From SIG480 sp045537045 (GTDB taxonomy: Bacteria; Bacillota; Clostridia; Oscillospirales; JAAYXM01): DNA of 64,000 bases. The notes under the pieces are model-generated. The model made no database searches. It saw only the letters and a list, made by a program, of their open reading frames with translations, and was not told where the DNA came from. Numbering within the stretch: the stretch's first letter is position 1; each line of letters opens with the position of its first letter. Shown here piece by piece: positions 7,632 through 15,227 of the stretch. The stretch lies in the NCBI GenBank assembly GCA_045537045.1, contig JAZSOS010000043.1:77467-141466 (forward strand), read 5' to 3'. The translations under genes and the position numbers were made by a program.

Positions 7632-9737
7632 TTATTCGGCGTTATCTGTATCAAGTCCCTCGAAAAGAGTAGGGCTGATGCAGCCACCGGTAGCGCAATC
7701 AATATCAAGATCACCTATAAAGATATGGTCATCCTTTCCGAGTGCGCCCGGAATGATTGAGAATGTGTTTGAAATTCCGTCCATTGCATCGCGGAAGGGA
7801 AGCTTTGAAACAGATGCAAGAGAGGCGACAGCACCATGCGTGTCGCGCCTGTGCATCGGGTTTGCACCCGGGGCAAAGGCTTCTCCGCGTTTGCGTCCGT
7901 CCGGAGTTGAACCTGTGTTCTTTCCGTAGACGACATTTGAAGTAATAGTAAGAATTGACGTTGTGGGAATACTGTTTCTGTAGGTGTGGTTTTTCCTTAT
8001 ATGCTCCATAAAGCGGTGGACTATATCATATGCAAGCTCATCGACGCGGTCATCATCGTTTCCGTATTTCGGAAAATCGCCCTCAACCTCATAATCCACT
8101 GCAAGTCCGTCGGCGTTTCTTATAACGCGCACCTTTGCATATTTTATAGCAGAAAGTGAGTCTGCAACAACCGAAAGGCCTGCAATACCGGTTGCAAACC
8201 ATCGTGTGACCTTCTTGTCGTGAAGTGCCATCTGTATCTTTTCATAGCAATATTTATCGTGCATATAATGGATAATGTTAAGGGTGTTGACATAAACGCC
8301 CGCAAGCCATTTCATCATGTCGTCATACTTTTCAAAGACTTCATCAAAATCGAGATATTCAGAAGTTATCGGGCGGTATTTCGGACCGACCTGCTTTCCG
8401 GTTATCTCATCGACACCGCCGTTGATAGCGTAGAGAAGGCATTTTGCAAGGTTTGCACGCGCACCGAAAAACTGCATTTCCTTGCCAACTTTCATTGAAG
8501 AAACACAACAGGCTATTGCATAGTCATCACCGTGGTTAAAGCGCATCAGGTCATCGTTCTCATACTGAATGGAAGATGTTTCTATTGACAATTTTGCACA
8601 GTAGCGCTTGAAATTCATCGGAAGCCTTGTTGACCAGAGTACGGTAAGGTTCGGCTCTGGTGCAGGACCGAGATTTGTTAGAGTATGCAGATATCTGTAA
8701 GACATCTTTGTAACCATATGCCGTCCGTCTATCGCAACACCGCCTATTGATTCCGTAACCCACTGCGGGTCACCGGAGAAGAGTGCGTTATATTCCGGCG
8801 TTCTTGCAAACTTTATCATACGGAGCTTCATTATGAAATGGTCTACCATTTCCTGAATTTCAGATTCCGTGAATACTCCGTTTTTCAGGTCACGCTCTGC
8901 ATATATGTCAAGGAATGTGGATGTTCTGCCAAGCGACATCGCCGCACCGTTTTGCTCCTTTACCGCCGCAAGATACCCGAAATACAGCCACTGGATTGCT
9001 TCTTTCGTGTTACGTGCGGGTTTTGAAATGTCATAGCCGTAGCTCTGCGCCATTTCTTTGAGCGAATGAAGAGCGCGTATCTGCTCGGAAAGCTCTTCGC
9101 GGTCTCGGATTATTTCCGAGTACATCGCAGAACGGGTTGTCTCTTTCTGCGCTTCCTTGTCCTCAATAAGTCTGTCAACACCATACAGCGCAACGCGGCG
9201 GTAGTCACCGATTATTCTTCCTCTTCCGTAAGCGTCGGGAAGACCGGTTATAATATGGCTCGAACGGCAGGCGCGCATTTCGGGTGTATATGCATCAAAA
9301 ACTCCCGCATTGTGCGTTTTTCTGTGCGTTTCAAAAAACTCCTTGACCCCGGCATCAATCTCATATCCGTTGTCGCGGCAGGCTTTTTCTGCCATGCGGA
9401 TTCCACCGTAGGGCATAAGTGCACGTTTGAGCGGCTTGTCCGTTTGGAATCCGACGATTTTTTCCTTGTCTTTGTCAAGATATCCCGGTTCGTGCGAGGT
9501 GATGGTAGATATGATTTTTGTGTCCATATCAAGAACCCCGCCCGCTTCACGCTCTTTTTTAAATAAGTCAAGAGCTGCGTTCCAAAGCGAAACCGTGTTG
9601 TCGGTAGGGCAGGCGAGAAAAGCCTCGTCTCCGTCATAGGGTGTATAATTATGCTTTATAAAGCTGCGTACATGGATTTCCTTTTTCCATGTTCCGCCTT
9701 CAAAGGCATTCCAGTATTCGTTGGTAAAGTTTGTCAT
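7632..9737 (-). CDS. pflB: Pyruvate formate-lyase large subunit lacking the glycyl-radical domain
   Basis: Cleaves pyruvate with CoA to acetyl-CoA and formate under anaerobic conditions. The 701-residue protein carries the body of the enzyme, including the adjacent catalytic cysteines Cys410-Cys411 in AIACCVSSM. Usual PFLs are about 740-760 residues and end with RVSGYAV and a REQQ-containing tail; this one stops after NTFSIIPGALGKDD plus a tail of about 30 residues containing DIDCATGGC and LFEGLDTDNAE. The missing domain is the next gene. The ATG at 9737 has GGAAGGA upstream and a promoter at 9782-9810. Confidence 0.95.
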   Translation of the reverse strand: MTNFTNEYWNAFEGGTWKKEIHVRSFIKHNYTPYDGDEAFLACPTDNTVSLWNAALDLFKKEREAGGVLDMDTKIISTITSHEPGYLDKDKEKIVGFQTDKPLKRALMPYGGIRMAEKACRDNGYEIDAGVKEFFETHRKTHNAGVFDAYTPEMRACRSSHIITGLPDAYGRGRIIGDYRRVALYGVDRLIEDKEAQKETTRSAMYSEIIRDREELSEQIRALHSLKEMAQSYGYDISKPARNTKEAIQWLYFGYLAAVKEQNGAAMSLGRTSTFLDIYAERDLKNGVFTESEIQEMVDHFIMKLRMIKFARTPEYNALFSGDPQWVTESIGGVAIDGRHMVTKMSYRYLHTLTNLGPAPEPNLTVLWSTRLPMNFKRYCAKLSIETSSIQYENDDLMRFNHGDDYAIACCVSSMKVGKEMQFFGARANLAKCLLYAINGGVDEITGKQVGPKYRPITSEYLDFDEVFEKYDDMMKWLAGVYVNTLNIIHYMHDKYCYEKIQMALHDKKVTRWFATGIAGLSVVADSLSAIKYAKVRVIRNADGLAVDYEVEGDFPKYGNDDDRVDELAYDIVHRFMEHIRKNHTYRNSIPTTSILTITSNVVYGKNTGSTPDGRKRGEAFAPGANPMHRRDTHGAVASLASVSKLPFRDAMDGISNTFSIIPGALGKDDHIFIGDLDIDCATGGCISPTLFEGLDTDNAE

Positions 9738-9781
9738 TCTTGGTATCCTTCCTTCGGATTATCATTCTAATATTCTAATAT

Positions 9782-9810
9782 ATTATACTACAAAATGATT
9801 GTTATTACAA
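9782..9810 (-). promoter_or_regulatory. Promoter of the pfl operon
   Basis: On the minus strand TTGTAA and TATAAT have a 17-base spacer, 45 bases before the pflB start. The -35 box overlaps a small palindrome (ATTGT-4-ACAAT, 9799-9812), a possible operator for a redox or metabolite regulator; which one is unknown. Confidence 0.65.
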
Positions 9811-9892
9811 TAAAAATATAGGAATTAATATATAGCAATTTCTGTATGTTTTTCATTAAAATATACGAAATAAAAAAATTGTAAATTTTTGC

Positions 9893-9921
9893 TTGCAAAA
9901 GGGAATTGGTGGTGGTATAAT
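9893..9921 (+). promoter_or_regulatory. Promoter of the antiporter gene
   Basis: TTGCAA (9893-9898), 17-base spacer, TATAAT (9916-9921). The 9738-9964 intergenic region holds this promoter and the divergent pfl promoter; the A+T-rich centre shows nothing else. Confidence 0.75.
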
Positions 9922-9964
9922 CTAATAGTTTGATTATTACGTAATAAAGGAAGCGAATTATTTT

Positions 9965-11266
9965 ATGGGTACATTGTTAACTGTTTCAATCGCATTGCTC
10001 GCAGGTCTCCTTATGACCCGCGTGTTCAAGCCGCTGAAGCTGCCGTCCGTTACGGCCTACCTTATTGCAGGTGTTCTTATCGGACCGTACTGTCTCGGCG
10101 CACTTGGCATCACAAACCTTGGCTTTAATTCCCACAGCGCGGTAGAGGCGCTGGCTCTTGTTTCTGAGGTTGCGCTCGGTTTCATCGCTTTTTCAATCGG
10201 AAGTGAGTTCCGCCTTGAGGATTTAAAGAAAACGGGTAAGCAGGCATTTGTTATCGGTATTGTTCAGGCTCTCGTCGCAACGCTGTTTGTTGACCTTGCG
10301 CTTCTTGCTGTACACCTCATTATGCCTGAGGTGCTCACTGTTCCTCAGCTTATTACTCTGGGCGCGATTGCAACGGCAACGGCTCCTGCAGCAACTCTTA
10401 TGGTTGTACGTCAGTATAAGGCAAAAGGTCCGCTTACGGACTTACTTCTTCCAATAGTTGCGCTTGACGATGCTGTCGGTCTTATCGTTTTTGCTGTATC
10501 GTTCGGTATTGCAAAGTCCATTGTCGTCGGTCAGGCAGATATGGTTTCAATCATCGTAAATCCGCTTGTTGAAATCGTATGTTCGCTTGGTCTCGGTGCA
10601 ATAATGGGATGGATTCTTACTCATCTTGAAAAGCTCTTTAACTCCAATACAAACCGTCTCAATCTAACAATTGCCTTTGTTTTCCTTACTGCTGCGCTTT
10701 CTATGATGGAATTTCATATTGGCTCTGTTCATGTCAGCTTCTCATCACTTCTTGTATGTATGATGATGGGAACGATCTTCTGCAACATCTGCCCGCTTTC
10801 GCATGATCTTATGGAACGTTCCGATAAATGGACATCTCCGCTTCTTGCTCTGTTCTTTGTTATAAGCGGTGCAGAGCTTGAGCTTAACGTGTTTATGGAT
10901 ATTGCCATTGTTGTTATAGGTATCGTATATATAATCTTCCGCTCGCTTGGAAAATATTTCGGTACATACATAAGCGCAAAGGTAACAAAATGCTCTCCGG
11001 AAATTTGCAAGTATCTTGGTATAACGCTTCTTCCGCAGGCAGGCGTCGCGCTTGGTATGTGCGCGCTTGCAATGGCGCTTCCGGATAATCAGGGCGCGCT
11101 TATACGTAACATAACTCTTTTCGCAGTTCTTGTTTATGAACTGTTTGGTCCGATATTCACGCGTATGGCGCTCACTGCCGCCGGTGATATCAAGCCGATG
11201 TCCGATGAGGTTAAAAACCGTCGCCAGACAAAGCTTGATGCCGCAAAGCAAAAAGCAGAGAATTAA
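9965..11266 (+). CDS. Cation/proton antiporter, CPA family
   Basis: A 433-residue integral membrane protein of the Na+(K+)/H+ exchanger superfamily with about 12 membrane segments. The family opening (LLAGLLMTRVFKPLKLPSVT, then AYLIAGVLIGP) and the paired aspartates in VALDDAVGLIVFA, which form the ion/proton site, are present. The soluble C-terminal tail is short and there is no TrkA-N domain. AAAGGAAG precedes the ATG. It is divergent from pfl and followed by a CLC exchanger; pH or ion homeostasis during acid-forming fermentation is a reasonable inference. Ion specificity is unknown. Confidence 0.9.
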   Translation: MGTLLTVSIALLAGLLMTRVFKPLKLPSVTAYLIAGVLIGPYCLGALGITNLGFNSHSAVEALALVSEVALGFIAFSIGSEFRLEDLKKTGKQAFVIGIVQALVATLFVDLALLAVHLIMPEVLTVPQLITLGAIATATAPAATLMVVRQYKAKGPLTDLLLPIVALDDAVGLIVFAVSFGIAKSIVVGQADMVSIIVNPLVEIVCSLGLGAIMGWILTHLEKLFNSNTNRLNLTIAFVFLTAALSMMEFHIGSVHVSFSSLLVCMMMGTIFCNICPLSHDLMERSDKWTSPLLALFFVISGAELELNVFMDIAIVVIGIVYIIFRSLGKYFGTYISAKVTKCSPEICKYLGITLLPQAGVALGMCALAMALPDNQGALIRNITLFAVLVYELFGPIFTRMALTAAGDIKPMSDEVKNRRQTKLDAAKQKAEN

Positions 11267-11275
11267 AACAAACAG

Positions 11276-11306
11276 AAATCCGGATGCCTTTCGGCATTCG
11301 GATTTT
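11276..11306 (+). terminator. Terminator-like hairpin between antiporter and CLC genes
   Basis: AAATCCG.ATGCC pairs with GGCAT.CGGATTT around a TTTC loop, followed by TTTT. It probably reduces read-through into the CLC gene, whose ribosome-binding site follows directly. Confidence 0.7.
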
Positions 11307-11325
11307 AATCCAAGAGGGAGCTTTC

Positions 11326-12567
11326 ATGAAAACAAAATTTCTTTCATCATTTGAATATATAAAAACATTTTTGAAATGGAGTGTGATATCGCTTCTTATA
11401 GGCGGTATCGGGGGGATTGTCGGAAGCCTGTTTCATAAGTGCATTGATATAGCGACAGAGGTAAGGACTGAAACGCCATGGCTTATCTTTCTTCTTCCGC
11501 CGGGTGGTATTGCGATATGTGCGCTTTATAGTTTTACGAAAACACATGTAGATACAAACCGCGTAATCGAATCTGTGCGCGGAGATCAAAATGTACCGTG
11601 GTATATGGCGCCGCTTATTTTTGTAAGCACGGTTATAACTCATCTTCTCGGCGGCTCGGCAGGCCGTGAGGGCGCTGCACTTCAGCTTGGCGGAAGCATC
11701 GGGTATAATGTCGGTAAAGCTTTGCGCCTTGGCGAAGGGGATTTGCATATAATCGTAATGGCAGGGATGAGCGCTGTATTTGCCGCGCTTTTCGGAACTC
11801 CGCTTACGGCAATGTTCTTTGCCCTTGAGGTAACAAGTGTCGGAATTATGTACTATGCAGGGCTTTTGCCGTGTGTGATTTCCGCGCTTACGGCATCGTC
11901 AATCGCTGCACTTTTCGGATTGTCACCGGTTCGGTTTGATTTTATTTCTTTCCCGGCATTAAGTGTAGTTTTTTCGATAAAGGTTGTTGTTTTGGCTGTT
12001 CTCTGCGCCCTTGTGTGCATCGCATTCTGCACCGCGCTGCAAAAGTGTGAACACTATGCCGAAAAGCTTATAAAAAACAAGTATCTTCGCACTTTTATGG
12101 GAAGCTTGATTATAGTTGCATTAACGCTTATAATCGGTACGCGTGACTATAACGGTGCGGGTATGGATGTAATAAATCGCGCTCTCTCAGGTGAGGCAGA
12201 CGCATGGGCGTTTGCGTTAAAAATTATTTTTACCGCAATAACCATAGCCTCAGGGTTCAAGGGTGGCGAAATTGTCCCTTCGTTTTTTATCGGTTCTACC
12301 TTTGGTTGCGTAATGGCATCTATTCTCGGAATCCCTGCGGGGTGCGGGGCGGCAATAGGTTTCGTTGCGCTGTTTTGCGGAGTGGTTAACTGTCCGGTTG
12401 CATCCGTTCTTCTGGCGCTTGAAGTTTTCGGCGCGGGAAGTGTTCCGGTGTTTGCTATTGTCTGCGGAGTAACGTATATGATGTCTGGCTATTGTGGGCT
12501 GTATAAAAGCCAAAAGATAATGTATTCAAAGCTTGAAGCAAAATACGTAAACACAAACGTACAGTAA
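11326..12567 (+). CDS. CLC-family anion channel/exchanger
   Basis: A 413-residue membrane protein with the CLC fold. Helix F reads GGSAGREGAALQ with the gating glutamate, and helix N reads GGEIVPSFFIGS. The context (MAPLIF..ITHLLGGSAGREG, GGE--PxFFIG) reminds me more of the fluoride-exporting CLC-F branch than of chloride CLCs. The usual internal proton glutamate appears to be Val (FALEVT). No fluoride riboswitch is visible upstream, so the ion stays open. The ATG at 11326 is chosen for AAGAGGGAG just upstream; the open frame before it is the terminator hairpin. Confidence 0.9.
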   Translation: MKTKFLSSFEYIKTFLKWSVISLLIGGIGGIVGSLFHKCIDIATEVRTETPWLIFLLPPGGIAICALYSFTKTHVDTNRVIESVRGDQNVPWYMAPLIFVSTVITHLLGGSAGREGAALQLGGSIGYNVGKALRLGEGDLHIIVMAGMSAVFAALFGTPLTAMFFALEVTSVGIMYYAGLLPCVISALTASSIAALFGLSPVRFDFISFPALSVVFSIKVVVLAVLCALVCIAFCTALQKCEHYAEKLIKNKYLRTFMGSLIIVALTLIIGTRDYNGAGMDVINRALSGEADAWAFALKIIFTAITIASGFKGGEIVPSFFIGSTFGCVMASILGIPAGCGAAIGFVALFCGVVNCPVASVLLALEVFGAGSVPVFAIVCGVTYMMSGYCGLYKSQKIMYSKLEAKYVNTNVQ

Positions 12568-12633
12568 ATAACACAAAATATATCTGTTTTTCATATATGA
12601 ACGCAAAAATCTATACTAATTTAAGAAACCTGA

Positions 12634-12671
12634 GCAGGGGTGAAAAAACATATTTTTCACCCCTGCTTTTT
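12634..12671. terminator. Bidirectional terminator between CLC gene and spoIIR
   Basis: GCAGGGGTGAAAAA pairs with TTTTTCACCCCTGC, followed by TTTTT on the plus strand and by a mixed A/T tail on the other. It separates the convergent genes. Confidence 0.9.
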
Positions 12672-12677
12672 AAAAAA

Positions 12678-13283
12678 TCACAAAAATTTTTCCGCCGCGG
12701 TTTCAATAACTTCAAGAAGCTTGAATTTTAATTTGTATTGTGGTTCGCCTGATGTGACAAAAGAAAGCTCGTTATCGGTAAAACCGTTTTTTGAAAATTC
12801 TGTCTTGGCTTCCGCTGCAGAAACGCACACCGGCGGGAAAAGCACACACCACCAGTTTTTGCCGCGTCCTTCGCCTAAGTGTATGCGAAGTGCTCTGTAT
12901 TTTCCTGCGGGAAGAGAAAATCCGTCATAGACCTTTGTGGGAAAGTACACGTCCGATACCTCTGCACGTGAGCGGTATTCAAATCCGTTTTCTGCAATAA
13001 CCTTATCGGCGCATTCTTCCAAAAGTCCGAGATTTTCGGAAACGAGTTTTTCTGCATCTTCGGTGCTTTTGCAGTTTTCTGTAAGTTTTTCCACCTTTTT
13101 TAAAACTTCATCCCGCACCGCAAGCTTAAGTGTCTGATCATTTGTGCTGTCTGAGTTCGCAATGATGTGAAGTCGTATAAGTTTACAGGATATATCGCGC
13201 TGTGTGTCAAGCGCAAGTGCGCCGACAATAAGCGATGCGCAAAGTCCAATAGCAAGAGAAAGCTCTAATATATATTTTTTCAC
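12678..13283 (-). CDS. spoIIR: Stage II sporulation protein R
   Basis: Secreted signalling protein made in the forespore under sigma-F; it acts in the intermembrane space to trigger SpoIIGA-dependent processing of pro-sigma-E in the mother cell. The 201-residue protein has an N-terminal membrane/signal segment (LSLAIGLCASLIVGALAL), the hallmark LIRLHIIANSDSTNDQTLKL, and GKNWWCVLFPPVC. The start is GTG at 13283, with GGAGG seven T's upstream. That site lies in the 3' arm of the hairpin at 13286-13335, and a sigma-F-like promoter lies inside it. Its presence indicates an endospore former. Confidence 0.96.
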   Translation of the reverse strand: MKKYILELSLAIGLCASLIVGALALDTQRDISCKLIRLHIIANSDSTNDQTLKLAVRDEVLKKVEKLTENCKSTEDAEKLVSENLGLLEECADKVIAENGFEYRSRAEVSDVYFPTKVYDGFSLPAGKYRALRIHLGEGRGKNWWCVLFPPVCVSAAEAKTEFSKNGFTDNELSFVTSGEPQYKLKFKLLEVIETAAEKFL

Positions 13284-13285
13284 AA

Positions 13286-13335
13286 AAAAACCTCCGGTCG
13301 AAAAGTAGCTGTCTACTTTATAGCCGAAGGTTTTT
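13286..13335 (-). terminator. Terminator hairpin containing the spoIIR ribosome-binding site
   Basis: AAAAACCT (13286-13293) pairs with AGGTTTTT (13328-13335), CCG pairs inside, and AAAGTAG (13302-13308) pairs with CTACTTT (13313-13319). On the minus strand it ends with seven U's directly before the GTG of spoIIR, and its 3' arm contains GGAGG. It ends the upstream Cys-rich gene and would also hide the spoIIR ribosome-binding site in read-through RNA. Confidence 0.75.
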
Positions 13336-13345
13336 GCTTTTATAC
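13316..13345 (-). promoter_or_regulatory. Candidate sigma-F promoter of spoIIR
   Basis: On the minus strand GTATA (13345-13341), a 15-base spacer and GGCTATAAAG (13325-13316) fit the sigma-F/G pattern (GTATA, about 15 bases, GG-anchored -10) only partly. The -10 overlaps the 5' arm of the hairpin, so a transcript starting about seven bases on would lack that arm. Confidence 0.45.
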
Positions 13346-13359
13346 ATTTTTGTTAAAAC

Positions 13360-14067
13360 TTACCGCGCCTCTTTTTCACGGTTGTCGCCGTTTAAGAAAT
13401 CAATCGTCCGCTCGATGGAGTTTTTCGCCTCGCCGAGAGGGATGTCACGGAACATATAGTTGTAGCTGTTGCAAAATTTTGTAACCTCGTCCGAAAGCCC
13501 ATCAAGAAGCTTACGCGTCGATAAAAAATGGTCGGCGAGAAAGTCTGTATAGCTGCGTTTGGGTAAAATTCCTTTTGCCGTCTCGCAGAGAAGGGAAAGA
13601 TGCTTCGGGCAAAAATATTCCTGAGTGCGCGTCTTTTCACGGAACTCCGGCTCGCTCTGCCATATGTAGATTATATTTTTTGCAAAAAGGTCTAGCTTTT
13701 CCCTTACTCGCTCGCATATAAAGCAGTTGTTGGAAGCCTCCGAAAGCTTGTGCGAAACCGCCTCAAAGTCCTTTTTTGATATGTGCTTTATATCGGTCTT
13801 TATGCCATCCTCAAGAAGTTCTCCAAGATAACTTTGCAGCATCAGAGCAAGGCTCAGTCTGTTTTTCATGCCGAGCATTACTGAAAAATGCTCGGGGCAA
13901 AAGCCGAGACGGTTTGTTTCTATTCTCACATCCGGCTCCATCATTGCCGCACCCATAACATATTCACACGCATCCTTGTCAAGCTTTTTCTCCAGCCTGC
14001 ATACCGGGCATCCGCATTTTACATCATACGCATCATTTATCGGAATTGTATAAATGACTTCTTTCAT
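13360..14067 (-). CDS. Cysteine-rich protein, DUF6062-like
   Basis: A 235-residue soluble protein of unknown function. It has several Cys-x2-Cys/His groups: CGCPVC (residues 17-22), GFCPEHF, NCFICERV and YFCPKHL, which look like paired metal-binding knuckles separated by helices. I recall this as a clostridial family labelled DUF6062, but I cannot verify that. The ATG at 14067 has GGAGG upstream. A longer reading to 14166 would start inside the dispersed repeat and is an artefact. It is transcribed leftward towards spoIIR, separated by a terminator. Confidence 0.85.
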   Translation of the reverse strand: MKEVIYTIPINDAYDVKCGCPVCRLEKKLDKDACEYVMGAAMMEPDVRIETNRLGFCPEHFSVMLGMKNRLSLALMLQSYLGELLEDGIKTDIKHISKKDFEAVSHKLSEASNNCFICERVREKLDLFAKNIIYIWQSEPEFREKTRTQEYFCPKHLSLLCETAKGILPKRSYTDFLADHFLSTRKLLDGLSDEVTKFCNSYNYMFRDIPLGEAKNSIERTIDFLNGDNREKEAR

Positions 14068-14091
14068 CTTGTACCTCCGCGTATTTTGTAG

Positions 14092-14244
14092 TATAACAAC
14101 CTCACGGCGTAAATCCGATGCCTTGCAATTGCAAGCCTTTGGACGCCTGAGAGAACGTTTTACCATAAATTATGAAAATCAGAGATTTTCCAAAGCTTCG
14201 CTTTGTTGTTTTTTCTTGAACAGAAAAAACACTTATGGTATAAT
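14092..14244 (+). repeat. Dispersed 153-bp repeat, copy B, with built-in promoter
   Basis: Second copy of the element at 4908-5060: same length, no gaps, about 13 differences by eye. The outer stem (GGCGT/ACGCC) is intact; at the tip GGAG is replaced by AATT so that CTTGCAATTGCAAG stays self-complementary, but CCGATG now faces CTTTGG, a weaker match. The promoter at the right end faces the 8-oxoguanine glycosylase gene, and the left end abuts the leader of the leftward Cys-rich gene. Confidence 0.9.
14216..14244 (+). promoter_or_regulatory. Promoter carried by repeat copy B
   Basis: TTGAAC (14216-14221), 17-base spacer, TATAAT (14239-14244), in the same place in the repeat as in copy A, 66 bases before the glycosylase start. 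Confidence 0.8.
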
Positions 14245-14309
14245 ATCATTATATATATTTTATCAGCATTAAAAATTTTGTCAACATGAAATGTGCGAGG
14301 ATATGAGAA

Positions 14310-15140
14310 ATGGTAAAAACAGAGCTTGAAAAATTCTGTATTGAGGATTGCGAGGACTTTTCTCCTGCGGCAATCTTTGAGTGCGGACAGGCATTTCGTT
14401 GGAACGCCGATGAAAACAGAATATATACCGGCATCGCTTACGGCATCCCTGCACGAGTGTGGACGGAAAACGGAAAAGGGTATATCCTGTCAACAGAAGG
14501 CTCTTTTTCATCTGTATGGCGTGATTATTTTGATCTGGAGCGTGATTATTCAACACTGCGCAAAGAGATAAGCCGTGAGAAAGTACTTGTACCGGCGTGT
14601 GAGTTCGGAAAGGGGATAAGAATACTCCGTCAGGAGCCGTGGGAAGCTTTATGCTCGTTTATAATCTCTCAGTGTAATAATATTCCGAGAATAAAAGGTA
14701 TCGTGGAAAAACTGTGTATGCTCTGCGGTGATCAGGTTGAATTTATGGGCGAAAAACTTTATGCGTTTCCAAGTGCGGAGAGAGTAGCTTCGCTTAGTGG
14801 AAAAGAGCTTGATTCTCTACGTGCCGGTTACCGTGCTGCATATATTTCGGAGGCAGCACGCGGCGTTGCGGACGGCAGTATTGATTTGCGGCATATAATG
14901 TCGCTACCAACCCTTGATGCAAAGATAGAACTTCTCGCTCTTTCAGGGGTAGGTGAAAAGGTTGCAAGCTGTGTGCTTTTGTTTGGTCTTGGCAAGCTTG
15001 ATGCTTTTCCGGTAGATGTGTGGATGAAAAAAGCTATTAAACTTTTCTTTGGTGAAGGAAAGTTTGATTACTCGAGATTCGGCAATTTAGCGGGTTTGGC
15101 ACAACAGTATATGTTCCATTATATGAGAAATGGAAAATAA
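14310..15140 (+). CDS. ogg: 8-oxoguanine DNA glycosylase/AP lyase (Ogg-type)
   Basis: Removes 8-oxoguanine from DNA and can nick the abasic site; base excision repair. The 276-residue protein has the OGG N-terminal domain (CGQAFRW and VWRDYFDLERDY) followed by the HhH-GPD fold. LSGVGEKVASCVLLF provides the hairpin and the catalytic lysine (GVGEKVA), and FPVDVWM the essential aspartate. The ATG follows ATATGAGAA, a weak ribosome-binding site. Expression probably starts at the promoter in repeat copy B. Confidence 0.94.
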   Translation: MVKTELEKFCIEDCEDFSPAAIFECGQAFRWNADENRIYTGIAYGIPARVWTENGKGYILSTEGSFSSVWRDYFDLERDYSTLRKEISREKVLVPACEFGKGIRILRQEPWEALCSFIISQCNNIPRIKGIVEKLCMLCGDQVEFMGEKLYAFPSAERVASLSGKELDSLRAGYRAAYISEAARGVADGSIDLRHIMSLPTLDAKIELLALSGVGEKVASCVLLFGLGKLDAFPVDVWMKKAIKLFFGEGKFDYSRFGNLAGLAQQYMFHYMRNGK

Positions 15141-15164
15141 ATTTTAAATATATGAAAATTAAAC

Positions 15165-15193
15165 TGGACATTTCGGCAAAAAAATATTATTAT
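15165..15193 (+). promoter_or_regulatory. Promoter of the pyrH-polC operon
   Basis: TGGACA (15165-15170), 17-base spacer, TATTAT (15188-15193), 35 bases before the pyrH start. Confidence 0.5.
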
Positions 15194-15227
15194 ATATAGA
15201 GAGTATTTTTATCGGGAGGGACAAATT

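Noticed and set aside
7600..7640. Programmed frameshift or stop read-through joining the two PFL parts
   Set aside because: The large frame ends in a plain TAA and the small one has its own strong ribosome-binding site and ATG; no slippery sequence is seen. Separate translation is simpler.
13360..14166. Longer start (14166) for the Cys-rich protein
   Set aside because: The extra 33 codons are the reverse of repeat copy B and the same residues appear in the reverse of copy A; GGAGG before 14067 fixes the true start.
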